Positions 28,165 to 37,833 of a stretch of DNA of 64,000 bases are shown here, in pieces. The stretch lies in the NCBI RefSeq assembly GCF_020010925.1, contig NZ_JAGJBZ010000002.1, forward strand, positions 3,844,001 to 3,908,000. Reading direction: 5' to 3'. Numbering within the stretch: position 1 is the first letter of the stretch; each line of letters begins with the position of its first letter. Position numbers and translations under genes: made by a program. The notes beneath the pieces were generated by a model. It was not told the DNA's origin. It saw nothing but the letters and a program-made list of their open reading frames with translations, and ran no database searches. Source of the stretch: Streptomyces griseiscabiei. Lineage in GTDB: Bacteria > Actinomycetota > Actinomycetes > Streptomycetales > Streptomycetaceae.

Positions 28165-29660
28165 CATGTCGGCCGGTACCGAGGCCGGCCCGTCCCGGTG
28201 GCGCGCGGGCCTCGGCCGCCTCACCGCCGGGGCCGCGCTGCTCACGGCCTGGCCATGCTGCCCTGGCTGTCCGGGAACGACCCCGCGCTGACGGTCCTGC
28301 GGGCCCGCTCCGCCGACCAGGACCCCACGCCCGCCCCAACTGGCCGCCGTACGAGAACAACTGGGCCTGGACGAGGGACGTTCAGCCATCTCGCGCACTG
28401 GCTGAGTGGACTGCCGCAGGGCGACGCGTGCACTTCCTGGGTGTCCGGTGAGGTGGTGCTGTCCCAGGTGACGAGAGCCTTCGCGGTCTCTGTCACGCTG
28501 ATGCTCGGCGCACTCGTCGTCACCATCGCCGTCGCCGCACTGGTCAGCGCCCGCACCCTGTACCTCGGCTCCCGACGACGGCTGCACCGGGGGAGCGACG
28601 CCATCGGTGTCGCCGTCCTCGCGGCGTTGCCCTCGCTCGCCCTCGGGGTGCCATCGGGAGCGATGATCGGCGGTCTGCTCGACCAAACGCTGCCCGCAGC
28701 CTTCAACGAACCGTGGGCCCGAACCTGGCACGTCTACGGCTTCGCACCCCACCACGTCGCCCGGCACGCGCTGCGGCGCCCGCTGGCCGGTGTCCTCCCG
28801 CAACTCCTTCCGACCGTGGTGGGGTTGGTCGGCGGTGCCGTCGCGGTGGAGAAGATCTTCAACATTCCCGGACTGGGCCGCCTCGCCCTGGAGGCTGCCA
28901 TCGCCCAGGATCTCCTGCCCCTGCAGACCGCGACACTCGCCCTCATCCTGCCCGCCCTGCACACACCCGCCCTCCCGCGAGGGCGCTTCATCCGCTTGGC
29001 CGCCGGAGCCTACGCCCTCGCCCTGCTCATGCTGGTCCTCGCCCGACTGCTGTGCGACCACCTGCACGTGGACACGGCGGCCCGACTGCTCCCGCTCTCG
29101 CGGTGACCGCGGTGTGCACGCTCACCGGGCTGCTGCTCGGCATGGCGGCACAGGTCTGTGCGGGGCTCACGGAAGTGGTGACGACGATGCCGGCTGTCCT
29201 CGCGGGAATGCTGACCACGGCGGTGACCGGCCCGTCGGCCTCGGGTGTCGCCCTCGGGGTCTGCCTGGTCGGCTGGACCCCGTACGCGGCCCAGGCCGCC
29301 GCCCTGCTCGAACAGGAACGGGCCAGCGGCCACTCGCTTGCGTCCCTCTCCTTCGGCGCCGGCCCGGGCTACCTCCTTCGCCACCACCTGCTCCCCGCAG
29401 TAGTGCCGCCCCTCCTGCGTAACGCCCTCATGCGCATGCCCACCACCGTTCTCGTACTGGCCTCCCTCGGTTTCCTCGGCCCGGGCGAGCAGCCGCCCGT
29501 CGCGGAGTGGGGCCGTCTGCTGTCGGAGAACCAGCCGTACGCGGAGCTGGAGCCCTGGATCGTGCTGGGCCCGGCGTGTGTGCTTGTCCTGCTCTCCGTC
29601 CTCGCCCTCTCCAGCATGGACACCGCGACCGCGCGCAGCTCGGCGCCAGTCCGGTGCCGG
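28165..29660 (+). pseudogene. Decayed fused peptide/metal ABC permease (DppB-DppC-like)
   Basis: Several plus-strand frames together read as two DppBC-type permeases joined head to tail. The first half starts at ATG 28165 (MSAGTEAGPSRWRAG), shifts frame near 28255, reads PAQLAAVREQLGLDEG in another frame, and shifts back for the HWLSGLPQGDACTSWVSG and KIFNIPGLGRL blocks. A stop near 29106 and a deletion remove the start of the second half. That half continues in a new frame from about 29100 through ASLSFGAGPGYLLRHHLLPA and LASLGFLGPGEQPP. At least three lesions make it non-functional unless they are sequencing errors. A matching-type binding-protein remnant is at 59679-60640. Confidence 0.75.
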
Positions 29661-29712
29661 GCGAGCCGAATCCCCTGTCCCACCGGGCCGAATGCGCTGA
29701 CGCACACGCCCC

Positions 29713-31407
29713 TCAGCAGACCCGCAGGACGTCGAGGGCCGTGAGCGCCACGTGGAGTTCGGTGCGCTGTTCGCCGGATTCGAGGTCGCAGTCGAGGATG
29801 CGCTCGATGGTGCGCAGACGTTGGTAGACGGTCTCGCGGGACAGGCCCCCGGAGCGGGCGGCCACCGTCTTGTTGCCCGCGGCCTCGAGGTAGTGGCGCA
29901 GGGTGGTGAGCAGGTCGGTGCCGTGGCGGGCATCGTGGTCGGCGAGTCGGCCGAGCCGGCGTTCGGCGTAGTCCTGGATCCGGGTGTCGTCGCGGAGGGC
30001 GAAGAGCAGGCGGCGCAGGCCGATGTCGGATCGTTCGTGGTACGAGCGGTCCGGGGGGAGCGGCTGACCCGGCCCGGTGGCTTCGGCGACGCGGGTCGCC
30101 TCACGGAACGAGCGGGCGACGGCGGGGAGGTCGGCCGCCTCGCTGCCTGTGCTCACCGTCGTCCCGGGAACCAGGTCGAGCGCGGTGCGGCTCAGGTGTT
30201 CGACGGCGGGTCGCCACGGCTGATCGGGCCGCAGGGACAGAAGGATGCCGAGGCGGGTCGGTCGGAGGAGGCCGATGAGGGCCTGTGTTCCCTTCTTCCT
30301 CAGCTCTTCGGGGAGGAGTTCCTCGGCCTTGGCCGTGTCGCCCTCGCAGGGGACGTCCGCGAGTACGGCGACGAAGCGGCAGCCCGCCGTGGGCAGGCCC
30401 AGTGCGGCGATCCGTGTCTCGGCGTCGGCGGGCGAGCGGTGGTGCTGTTCGACGAGGTCGCGCAGCACGCTGCGGTGAGCGGCGCGTTCCCACGGCGTGG
30501 GGTGGGTGAGACGGGCGATGGTGAGGGCCATCGCGGTTCTCTCCAGGATCGTGACGGCTTCGGGACCGAGGGGGCCGAAGGCCGAGTGAGGGGCCGGGCC
30601 CGGCGGGGTCGGGAGCATGGCCACCCTGCCCCAGCGTTCGCCCTGGTACTCGACGGGTGCCACCAGCCAGCCCTCGGGGCCGGAGACGGTGGTGTGGTCG
30701 GTGGGCGGTGTCGCTCGGGAGCGCTGTTCCCAGGAGGCGAGCGCCGCCCCGGCCGTGTCGACGGAAGGCTCGCAGACGAGTGCCTGGTGGACCAGGTTCT
30801 CCAGCACGACGGTGTGGCCGCTCATCTCGGCGGCGGCGCGTACGACGTCCTCGGGCCCGGCGCCGCGCAGGGTGAGGGCGGTGAATGCCTCGTGGACGCG
30901 CTGGGTCCGCCGCATCACCTCGGCCTGGTTGCCGAGGATGAACGCGTGGACGACCTGGGTGACCTCCAGGAAGTTGACGTCCTTGGCCAGGGTGACGAGG
31001 GGCAGCCCGCGGACCTCGCAGGCGTGGACCAGGGCGTCGGGCGGGCGGTGGTAGCGGCGGACCAGTTCGATGACCAGGGCTGCCGCGCCGATGTCGGCGA
31101 GTTCGTCGACGTAACGGCGTACGCCGGCCGGTTCCTCCGGCAGAGGCATGCCGGTGGTCAGGACGAGTTCGCCGCCCTTCAGGAAGGAGGCGGGGTCGGT
31201 CAGCTCCGTGATGTGGACCCAGCGGACGGGCTTGTCGAGCCGGGAGAATCCGGTGACCACCTGCGGCTGTCCGGCGGCCAGGACGGGAAGGGCCAGCACG
31301 TCGGCCACGGTGAGCGAGCGGGCGCCGGGGTTCATGTCGCGGTCCGGCAAGCAGGCGTCGGGGCCGTCGGCGCCCGGCCCTGGAGCCGTGGGGTGGTTCT
31401 CGCTCAC
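29713..31407 (-). CDS. PucR-family transcriptional regulator
   Basis: The 564-residue product has the PucR N-terminal domain (about 30-155, TVADVLALPVLAAGQPQVVT and LTTGMPLPEE). A GGDEF-like degenerate middle follows. The C-terminal HTH_30 domain (about 500-560) reads LRHYLEAAGNKTVAARSGGL then SRETVYQRLRTIE. Members typically sense purine-, GABA- or amine-pathway intermediates. It diverges from the aminotransferase/oxidase/dehydrogenase operon at 31734 and is its likely regulator. Its 3' end runs into the decayed permease. Confidence 0.88.
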   Translation of the reverse strand: MSENHPTAPGPGADGPDACLPDRDMNPGARSLTVADVLALPVLAAGQPQVVTGFSRLDKPVRWVHITELTDPASFLKGGELVLTTGMPLPEEPAGVRRYVDELADIGAAALVIELVRRYHRPPDALVHACEVRGLPLVTLAKDVNFLEVTQVVHAFILGNQAEVMRRTQRVHEAFTALTLRGAGPEDVVRAAAEMSGHTVVLENLVHQALVCEPSVDTAGAALASWEQRSRATPPTDHTTVSGPEGWLVAPVEYQGERWGRVAMLPTPPGPAPHSAFGPLGPEAVTILERTAMALTIARLTHPTPWERAAHRSVLRDLVEQHHRSPADAETRIAALGLPTAGCRFVAVLADVPCEGDTAKAEELLPEELRKKGTQALIGLLRPTRLGILLSLRPDQPWRPAVEHLSRTALDLVPGTTVSTGSEAADLPAVARSFREATRVAEATGPGQPLPPDRSYHERSDIGLRRLLFALRDDTRIQDYAERRLGRLADHDARHGTDLLTTLRHYLEAAGNKTVAARSGGLSRETVYQRLRTIERILDCDLESGEQRTELHVALTALDVLRVC

Positions 31408-31733
31408 GGTGCCTCCATGGGGGTCCCGGCTCCGGTGAGTCCACAGAACTCGGGGAATGCCACGTCACTCTGACAAGCGTCGCCGACCTGCGCAAGAGCC
31501 TGGAGACGGTAGCGGGGAGGCGGAGGGGGCGGCGTGAGAGCCCGGCGTGCCTGACACAACGTCTGGATACCGCGTCCTTGCCGGACAGATCGCGCGTTGG
31601 CGCGGCCCCGGTCCGCCGAGATGCTCGTCGGACCGCAGCGGAACACCAGCAGAACCCCAGCGGAACCAACGCGGAACCCCAGCGAACCGACGCGGAACCG
31701 CAGCAGACCGAACACCGAGGCCGGGAGACGAAC
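31408..31733. promoter_or_regulatory. Divergent promoter region between the PucR gene and the aminotransferase operon
   Basis: These 326 bases contain no gene. The right half holds a tandem GGAACC-type repeat, listed separately. Promoters for both directions must lie here, but no clear -35/-10 pair stands out. Confidence 0.4.
31633..31714 (+). repeat. Tandem 10-11 base repeats (consensus CCAGCGGAACC)
   Basis: About seven or eight imperfect units follow each other (GCAGCGGAACA, CCAGCAGAACC, CCAGCGGAACC, AACGCGGAACC, CCAGCGAACC, GACGCGGAACC, GCAGCAGACC). The array ends about 20 bases before the aminotransferase start codon, so it would lie in the 5' leader or over the promoter. It could be a run of regulator sites on one face of the helix or an unstable simple repeat. 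Confidence 0.7.
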
Positions 31734-33002
31734 ATGACCGCACTGTCGCCGCACCTTCGCCAGGCCACGCCCGTGGTGGCGGCCCGGGGCGAGGGCGTCC
31801 ACCTCTTCGACCAGGACGGCCGCCGCTACCTCGACTTCACCGCCGGCATCGGCGTCACCAGCACCGGGCACTGCCACCCCAAGGTCGTCGCGGCGGCGCA
31901 GGAGCAGGTGGGCACGCTGATCCACGGCCAGTACACGACGGTCATGCACCAGCCGCTGCGGCGTCTGGTCGACAAGCTCGGCGAGGTGCTGCCGGCCGGC
32001 CTGGACAGTCTGTTCTTCACCAACTCCGGCAGCGAGGCCGTCGAGTCCGCGCTGCGGCTGGCCCGCCAGGCCACCGGCCGCCCCAACGTCATCGTCTGCC
32101 ACGGCGGCTTCCACGGCCGTACGGTTGCCGCCGCCTCCATGACGACCTCCGGCACCCGCTTCCGCTCCGGCTTCTCGCCGCTGATGAGCGGTGTCGTCGT
32201 CACCCCCTTCCCGTCGGCCTACCGCTACGGCTGGGACGAGGAGGCCGCGACCCGCTTCGCCCTGAAGGAACTGGACTACACGCTCCAGACGATCTCCTCG
32301 CCCGCCGACACGGCCGCGATCATCGTCGAGCCGGTCCTCGGTGAGGGCGGTTACGTCCCCGCCACCCGCGCCTTCATGGAGGGCCTGCGGGAGCGGGCGG
32401 ACCGCCACGGCTTCCTGCTGATCCTCGACGAGGTGCAGACGGGTGTCGGCCGCACCGGCCGCTTCTGGGGCCACGACCACTTCGGCGTCACACCCGACAT
32501 CCTCGTCACCGCCAAGGGCCTGGCCAGCGGCTTCCCGCTGTCCGGCATCGCCGCCTCCGAGGAGCTGATGGCCAAGGCGTGGCCCGGCTCGCAGGGCGGC
32601 ACGTACGGCGCCAACGCCGTCGCCTGCGCCGCGGCCTGCGCGACCCTGGACGTCGTACGCGACGAGAAGCTCGTCGAGAACGCCGAGGCCATGGGCAAGC
32701 GGCTGCGCCAGGGCCTGGAGGCGGTGGCCGACCGGACGCCGGGCATCGGTGACGTGCGCGGCCTCGGCCTCATGCTGGCCACCGAGTTCGTCACCGAGGA
32801 CGGCAGCCCCGACCCCGAGACCGCCGCCCGCGTCCAGCGTGCCGCCGTCGACGAGGGCCTGCTCCTGCTGCTGTGCGGCGCCTGGAACCAGGTCGTCCGG
32901 ATGATCCCGGCGCTCGTCATCGACGAGACGGCGGTGGACGAGGGCCTCCAGGCATGGGCGACCGCGGTCGAGGCCGGCACATCGGGAGCGGCAGGGCGAT
33001 GA
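31734..33002 (+). CDS. Class III aminotransferase (4-aminobutyrate aminotransferase-like)
   Basis: I chose ATG 31734 (MTALSPHLRQ), with GGGAGACG just upstream; the longer frame would translate the tandem repeats. The 422-residue product is of normal length for the GabT group and shows TNSGSEAVESALRLARQATG, ILDEVQTGVGRTG and the PLP lysine in TAKGLASGFP. It should transfer the omega-amino group of GABA or a related amine to 2-oxoglutarate or pyruvate. Its stop overlaps the next start (ATGA). A dehydrogenase two genes downstream could oxidise the resulting semialdehyde. Confidence 0.88.
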   Translation: MTALSPHLRQATPVVAARGEGVHLFDQDGRRYLDFTAGIGVTSTGHCHPKVVAAAQEQVGTLIHGQYTTVMHQPLRRLVDKLGEVLPAGLDSLFFTNSGSEAVESALRLARQATGRPNVIVCHGGFHGRTVAAASMTTSGTRFRSGFSPLMSGVVVTPFPSAYRYGWDEEAATRFALKELDYTLQTISSPADTAAIIVEPVLGEGGYVPATRAFMEGLRERADRHGFLLILDEVQTGVGRTGRFWGHDHFGVTPDILVTAKGLASGFPLSGIAASEELMAKAWPGSQGGTYGANAVACAAACATLDVVRDEKLVENAEAMGKRLRQGLEAVADRTPGIGDVRGLGLMLATEFVTEDGSPDPETAARVQRAAVDEGLLLLLCGAWNQVVRMIPALVIDETAVDEGLQAWATAVEAGTSGAAGR

Positions 33003-35902
33003 CGGAGACCACCACGGCCCTGGAGCCGCTGGTCGCGCGTCTCGCCGAGACCGCGCCCGGCCTGCGGGTGGAGACCGGCCCCGGATCCACCGGCAGCTAC
33101 GCCTACGACGCCTCCAACTACCGGGTCCCGCCGAGGGCCGTGGTCCTTCCCCGCAGCGCCGACGACGTCGTCGCGGTGCTGCGGGCCTGCCGCGAGGCGC
33201 ACGTGCCGGTCACCGCGCGCGGCGGCGGCACCAGTATGGCGGGCAACGCCGTCGGTCCCGGCGTCGTGCTGGACTTCTCCCGGTACATGAACCGGATCCT
33301 GGACATCGACCCGATGGCGCGCACCGCGCGCGTCGAGGCCGGAGTGATCCTGGACGCGCTGCGCAGCGCGACCGCACTGCACGGACTCACCTTCGGCCCC
33401 GACCCGTCCTCGCACAGCCGGTGCACCCTCGGCGGCATGATCGGCAACGACGCCTGCGGCAACCGGTCGGTGCGGCACGGGCGCACGAGCAGTCATGTCG
33501 AGGCGCTGGAGATCGTGACGGCCGACGGCGTGCGCGCCGTCGCCGACCGCACCGGCCTGCGGGCGGCCGACCCGGACGACAAGGACGCCGTCGAGCGGGT
33601 CGCCCGCCTGGAAGCGGATGTGCGGCGCCTGATCGAGGCCGATCTGGCGCCGATCCGCACCGAGCTGGGACGTATTCCGCGTCAGGTCTCCGGCTACCAG
33701 CTGCACCACCTGCTGCCCGAGCACGGATTCGACATGGCTCGCGCGCTGGTGGGCACCGAAGGCTCCTGTGCGGTCGTCACCGCCGCGACGGTCCGCCTGG
33801 TGGCGACCGCACAGGCTTCCACCCTCCTCACCCTCGGATACGACGACGTGGTCGACGCCGCCGAGGACGTGCCCGAGATCCTGCGCTGGAATCCCACCGC
33901 TGTGGAGGGCATGGACGAGGCGATCGTCGCCACCATGCGTGCCCGGCGCGGCCCGGACTCCGTCACCGGACTGCCGGAAGGGCGCGCCTGGCTGTATGTC
34001 GAGCTCGACGGCGACGACCAGGCGGCCGTCGACGCCCGCGCCGACGAACTGCTGGACGTGCTCGCGGCACGGGGCCGGACGACCGGTGGGCGGGTCGTCC
34101 GCAGCCCGGCCGAACAGCGCTCGCTGTGGCGGGTCCGGGAGGACGGGGCGGGGCTCGCCGCCCGCCTGGTCGACGGCGGGGAGTCCTGGCCGGGCTGGGA
34201 GGACGCGGCCGTCGCGCCCGAGGACCTGGCCGCCTACCTGCGCGACTTTCGCAAGCTGCTGGCCGCCCACGGGCTGACCGGCGTGCTGTACGGGCACTTC
34301 GGCGCGGGCTGCGTCCACGTACGCATCGACTTCGACCTCGCCACGGACGCGGGGCGGACCGCCACCCGCCGGTTCCTCTCCGAAGCCGCCGCCCTGGTCG
34401 TCGAGCACGGCGGAACCCTGTCGGGCGAACACGGCGACGGGCGGGCCCGCGGCGAGCTGCTGGAGGTCATGTACAGCCACCGCATGATCCGGGCGTTCAC
34501 CGCCTTCAAGGAGATCTTCGACCCCGAGGGGCTGCTCAACCCCGGCGTCATCGTGACCCCGGCCCGCCTCGACGCCGACCTAGCCCTGCACACGCCCTCC
34601 GACCCGTTGCCCGTCGAGACCCTCTTCTCCTTCCCGCACGACGAGGACGGCTTCGCGGGCGCCGTACGCCGCTGTGTCGGCGTCGGCCGGTGCCGCAGCG
34701 ACGCCGGTGGCGTGATGTGTCCCAGCTACCGGGCCACGGGGGAGGAGAACGACTCGACGCGGGGCAGGGCCCGTCTGCTCCAGGAGATGGTGCGGGGCGG
34801 GACCGTCCAGGACGGCTGGCGCTCCACCGAGGTGCGTGACGCCCTCGACCTGTGCCTGTCCTGCAAGGCCTGCTCCAGCGACTGCCCGGTCGGCGTCGAC
34901 ATGGCCACGTACAAGGCGGAGTTCCTCCACCAGCACTACAAGGGCAGGATCCGGCCCCGCTCCCACTACTCGCTGGGCTGGCTGCCCCTGACGTCCAAGC
35001 TCGTCGGATACGCGGCGCGCCCGGTGAACGCGCTGCTGCGCGGCCCCGTCGGGAGGCTGCTCGCGCGCCTCGGCGGTGTGACCACGAAGCGCAGGATCCC
35101 CGCCTTCGCCTCCCGGCAGGCGCTGAGCCGGGCGCTGCGCACGGCAAGGGCCGGCGAACCGGCGAAGTCGCTGCTGTTCGTGGACAGTTTCACCAGGGCC
35201 TTCCGCCCCGAGGTAGCCGGAGCGGTGAGCCGCGTGCTCGCCGACGCCGGCCTACCCTGCACGGCGGAGGACGATCTGTGCTGTGGCCTGACCTGGGTGA
35301 GCACCGGACAGCTGTCCCGCGCGCGCCGCATCATGGCCCGCACGGTCGCCCGCCTGGACAACGGCGACGACCGGCCCATCGTCGTGGCCGAACCCAGCTG
35401 CGCCGCGGCGCTCAAGCGTGACGTGCCCGAACTCCTCGGTACCGACGCCGCCCGGCGCGTCGCGGCCCGCGTCCACACCCTCACCGGAGCCCTCACCGAC
35501 CTCGCCGCCCCCGGCTGGACGCCACCGGAGCTGCCGGACCACGTCGTCCTGCAGACCCACTGCCACGAGTACGCCACCTTCAAGGGCCGCCACCCCCGTG
35601 ACCTGCTCGGTCGCCTCGGCGTACGGAAGGTCGACGAGGCCGAGGGCTGCTGCGGACTCGCCGGCAACTTCGGCTTCGAGGAACAGCACTACGACACCTC
35701 GATGGCCGTCGCCGGCCTGGCCCTGCAGCCGTGCCTCGACGACATCGACCAGGACACGCCGACGGTCGTCGTGGCCGACGGCTTCAGCTGCGCCACCCAG
35801 ATCGACCACCTCGCCGGAGACCGGGGCGTCCGCGCCCTGCACCTCGCGGAACTGCTCGACCCCGCCGCCGACCGATCCGGACAACCAGGAGAGAACTCAT
35901 GA
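32999..35902 (+). CDS. FAD-linked oxidase with Fe-S and CCG domains (D-lactate/glycolate dehydrogenase type)
   Basis: The 967-residue product starts at ATG 32999, overlapping the previous stop. The FAD_binding_4 domain (about 35-260) carries TARGGGTSMAGNAVGPGVVL. The FAD-oxidase C-terminal domain (about 260-520) ends GEHGDGRARGELLE. A ferredoxin-like segment (about 555-640) has CLSCKACSSDCPVGVDM. The C-terminal CCG domains include LCCGLTW and AEGCCGLAGNFG. Such one-chain enzymes oxidise D-2-hydroxyacids and pass electrons to the membrane quinone pool. In this operon it may clear a 2-hydroxyacid side product or intermediate. Its stop overlaps the next start. Confidence 0.87.
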   Translation: MTETTTALEPLVARLAETAPGLRVETGPGSTGSYAYDASNYRVPPRAVVLPRSADDVVAVLRACREAHVPVTARGGGTSMAGNAVGPGVVLDFSRYMNRILDIDPMARTARVEAGVILDALRSATALHGLTFGPDPSSHSRCTLGGMIGNDACGNRSVRHGRTSSHVEALEIVTADGVRAVADRTGLRAADPDDKDAVERVARLEADVRRLIEADLAPIRTELGRIPRQVSGYQLHHLLPEHGFDMARALVGTEGSCAVVTAATVRLVATAQASTLLTLGYDDVVDAAEDVPEILRWNPTAVEGMDEAIVATMRARRGPDSVTGLPEGRAWLYVELDGDDQAAVDARADELLDVLAARGRTTGGRVVRSPAEQRSLWRVREDGAGLAARLVDGGESWPGWEDAAVAPEDLAAYLRDFRKLLAAHGLTGVLYGHFGAGCVHVRIDFDLATDAGRTATRRFLSEAAALVVEHGGTLSGEHGDGRARGELLEVMYSHRMIRAFTAFKEIFDPEGLLNPGVIVTPARLDADLALHTPSDPLPVETLFSFPHDEDGFAGAVRRCVGVGRCRSDAGGVMCPSYRATGEENDSTRGRARLLQEMVRGGTVQDGWRSTEVRDALDLCLSCKACSSDCPVGVDMATYKAEFLHQHYKGRIRPRSHYSLGWLPLTSKLVGYAARPVNALLRGPVGRLLARLGGVTTKRRIPAFASRQALSRALRTARAGEPAKSLLFVDSFTRAFRPEVAGAVSRVLADAGLPCTAEDDLCCGLTWVSTGQLSRARRIMARTVARLDNGDDRPIVVAEPSCAAALKRDVPELLGTDAARRVAARVHTLTGALTDLAAPGWTPPELPDHVVLQTHCHEYATFKGRHPRDLLGRLGVRKVDEAEGCCGLAGNFGFEEQHYDTSMAVAGLALQPCLDDIDQDTPTVVVADGFSCATQIDHLAGDRGVRALHLAELLDPAADRSGQPGENS

Positions 35903-37338
35903 CCGACACGCCTACGCAGTTGTTCATCGGCGGTGCCTGGGTGGATGCCTCGGACGGCGCCACCACGCCCGTCGACGACCCCGCCACCGGCGACATCCTC
36001 TGCCATGTCGCCGACGCCGGTCCCAAGGACGCGAAGCTCGCCGAGGAAGCGGCCGTGCGGGTGCAGCAGGAGTGGGCGAGTACGGCGCCCCGGGTACGCA
36101 GCGAGATCCTGCGCCGCGCCTACGAGATCATCATCGAGCGCACCGACGAGCTCGCCCACCTGATGACGGCCGAGATGGGCAAGCCGCTCGCCGAGGCCAG
36201 GGGAGAGGTGGCGTACGCGGCCGAGTTCTTCCGCTGGTTCTCCGAGGAGGCCGTCCGTATCGACGGCGGTCTTGCCACCCTGCCCGACGGCCGCAACCGC
36301 ATGCTGCTCTCGCGTCGCCCGGTCGGCCCCTGCCTGCTGATCACCCCGTGGAACTTCCCGCTGGCCATGGGCACCCGCAAGATCGGCCCGGCTGTCGCCG
36401 CCGGCTGCACGATGGTGCTCAAGCCCGCCCCGCAGACCCCTCTCTCCAGCCTTGCCCTCGCCGCGATCCTCAAGGAGGCCGGGCTGCCTGACGGCGTGCT
36501 GAACGTCGTCACCACCTCCCGTGCGGGGGCGGTGTGCGAACCGCTCCTGCGCGGCGGGCGGATTCGCAAGCTGTCCTTCACCGGTTCCACGGCCGTCGGG
36601 CAGCTGCTCCTCGCCCAGAGCGCTCAGGCGGTCGTGCGGACCTCGATGGAGCTGGGCGGCAACGCGCCGTTCGTCGTCTTCGAGGACGCCGACCTGGACA
36701 AGGCCGTGGACGGGGCGATGGTCGCCAAGATGCGCAACATGGGCGAGGCGTGCACGGCCGCCAACCGTTTCTTCGTGCACCGGTCGGTGGCGGAGGAATT
36801 CGGGCGTCGCCTGGCCGAGCGGATGGCCTCGCTGGTCGTAGGTCCGGGCACCCGGGACGGCGTCGACGTCGGCCCGCTGATCGACAGGACGGGGCGCGGC
36901 AAGGTGGAGGAGCTGGTCGCCGACGCGGTCGAGCGGGGGGCTCGGGTGCTCGTGGGCGGCCGTACTCCCGAGGGCCCCGGCTGCTTCTACCCGCCGACCG
37001 TGCTCACCGACGTCGATCCCGGCAGCCGCCTGATGGACACGGAGATCTTCGGTCCCGTCGCCGCGATCCTCACCTTCGACGACGAGGACGAGGTGATCCG
37101 CCGGGCCAACGACACCCCCTGGGGCCTGGTCGGCTACGTCTTCACCGAGGGCCTCGACCGAGCCCTGCGGGTGAGCGAACGGCTGGAGGTGGGCATGGTG
37201 GGGCTGAACACGGGTCTCGTGTCCAACCCGGCCGCCCCCTTCGGCGGCGTCAAGCAGTCCGGGCTGGGCCGCGAGGGCGGCCGGGTGGGGATCGACGAGT
37301 TCCTGGACTACCAGTACCTCGCGGTGCCCGTGAGCTGA
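35899..37338 (+). CDS. Aldehyde dehydrogenase, succinate-semialdehyde dehydrogenase-like
   Basis: The 479-residue product starts at ATG 35899, within an ATGA overlap. The NAD(P)-binding TPWNFPLAMGTRKIGPAVAA, the general-base ELGGNAP (about 250) and the catalytic Cys in NMGEACTAANRFF (about 285) are intact. The AANRF sequence after the Cys is typical of GabD-type enzymes. Succinate semialdehyde or a similar omega-acid aldehyde is the likely substrate, completing the transamination route begun by the first gene. A perfect hairpin follows 50 bases later. Confidence 0.88.
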   Translation: MTDTPTQLFIGGAWVDASDGATTPVDDPATGDILCHVADAGPKDAKLAEEAAVRVQQEWASTAPRVRSEILRRAYEIIIERTDELAHLMTAEMGKPLAEARGEVAYAAEFFRWFSEEAVRIDGGLATLPDGRNRMLLSRRPVGPCLLITPWNFPLAMGTRKIGPAVAAGCTMVLKPAPQTPLSSLALAAILKEAGLPDGVLNVVTTSRAGAVCEPLLRGGRIRKLSFTGSTAVGQLLLAQSAQAVVRTSMELGGNAPFVVFEDADLDKAVDGAMVAKMRNMGEACTAANRFFVHRSVAEEFGRRLAERMASLVVGPGTRDGVDVGPLIDRTGRGKVEELVADAVERGARVLVGGRTPEGPGCFYPPTVLTDVDPGSRLMDTEIFGPVAAILTFDDEDEVIRRANDTPWGLVGYVFTEGLDRALRVSERLEVGMVGLNTGLVSNPAAPFGGVKQSGLGREGGRVGIDEFLDYQYLAVPVS

Positions 37339-37388
37339 CGGCGGTCATGCCCTGACCGCGCCGCAGCACGCACCGCGAAGGGCCTCAC

Positions 37389-37420
37389 CCGTGCCCGGTT
37401 TTCCACGCCGCCGGGCACGG
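37389..37420 (+). terminator. Hairpin between the dehydrogenase and cupin genes
   Basis: CCGTGCCCGG at 37389-37398 pairs perfectly with CCGGGCACGG at 37411-37420 around a 12-base loop. It lies between the dehydrogenase stop and the cupin start and could end or attenuate the upstream transcript. There is no T-run. Confidence 0.65.
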
Positions 37421-37465
37421 TTCGGCCCGCGGCTACCGATTCTTCGAGTACATCAAAGGAAGAAC

Positions 37466-37819
37466 ATGTCGCTCCTGAAGACCATCGACACCCACCCCTC
37501 CTTCGCGCCGCACCAGTCCGGCCCGCTCCCGGAACGTCTGGTTTCCGGCGACCCCGCATTCATGACCTGGCCGCAGGACGTCGCCCGCGGGGAGATGATC
37601 CATACGGGGGTCTGGGAAGCGACGCCCGGCGAGACGCGCTCGGTCAAGGGCGAGACCTTCGAGTTCTGCCACATCCTCGCCGGCATCGTCGAACTCACGC
37701 CGGAAGGTGGCGAGGCCGTGGTCTACAAGGCGGGTGACAGCTTCGTCATGAAGCCGGGCTTCGTCGGTGTCTGGAAGACCATCGAAACCGTGCGCAAGAT
37801 CTACGTGATCGTGAAGTGA
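37466..37819 (+). CDS. Small cupin-domain protein
   Basis: I chose ATG 37466 (MSLLKTIDTH), with AAGGAAG upstream. The 117-residue product is a single beta-barrel cupin of the DUF861/EutQ-like group, with TPGETRSVKGETFEFCHILA, GEAVVYKAGDSFVMKPGFVG and a final WKTIETVRKIYVI. Such proteins often accompany amine oxidase and semialdehyde dehydrogenase genes. Their reaction, if any, is seldom known. Only one His is left in the usual metal cluster, so it may bind a ligand rather than catalyse. It converges on the first IclR gene, 14 bases apart. Confidence 0.8.
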   Translation: MSLLKTIDTHPSFAPHQSGPLPERLVSGDPAFMTWPQDVARGEMIHTGVWEATPGETRSVKGETFEFCHILAGIVELTPEGGEAVVYKAGDSFVMKPGFVGVWKTIETVRKIYVIVK

Positions 37820-37833
37820 TGCCGGGGCTGTCG

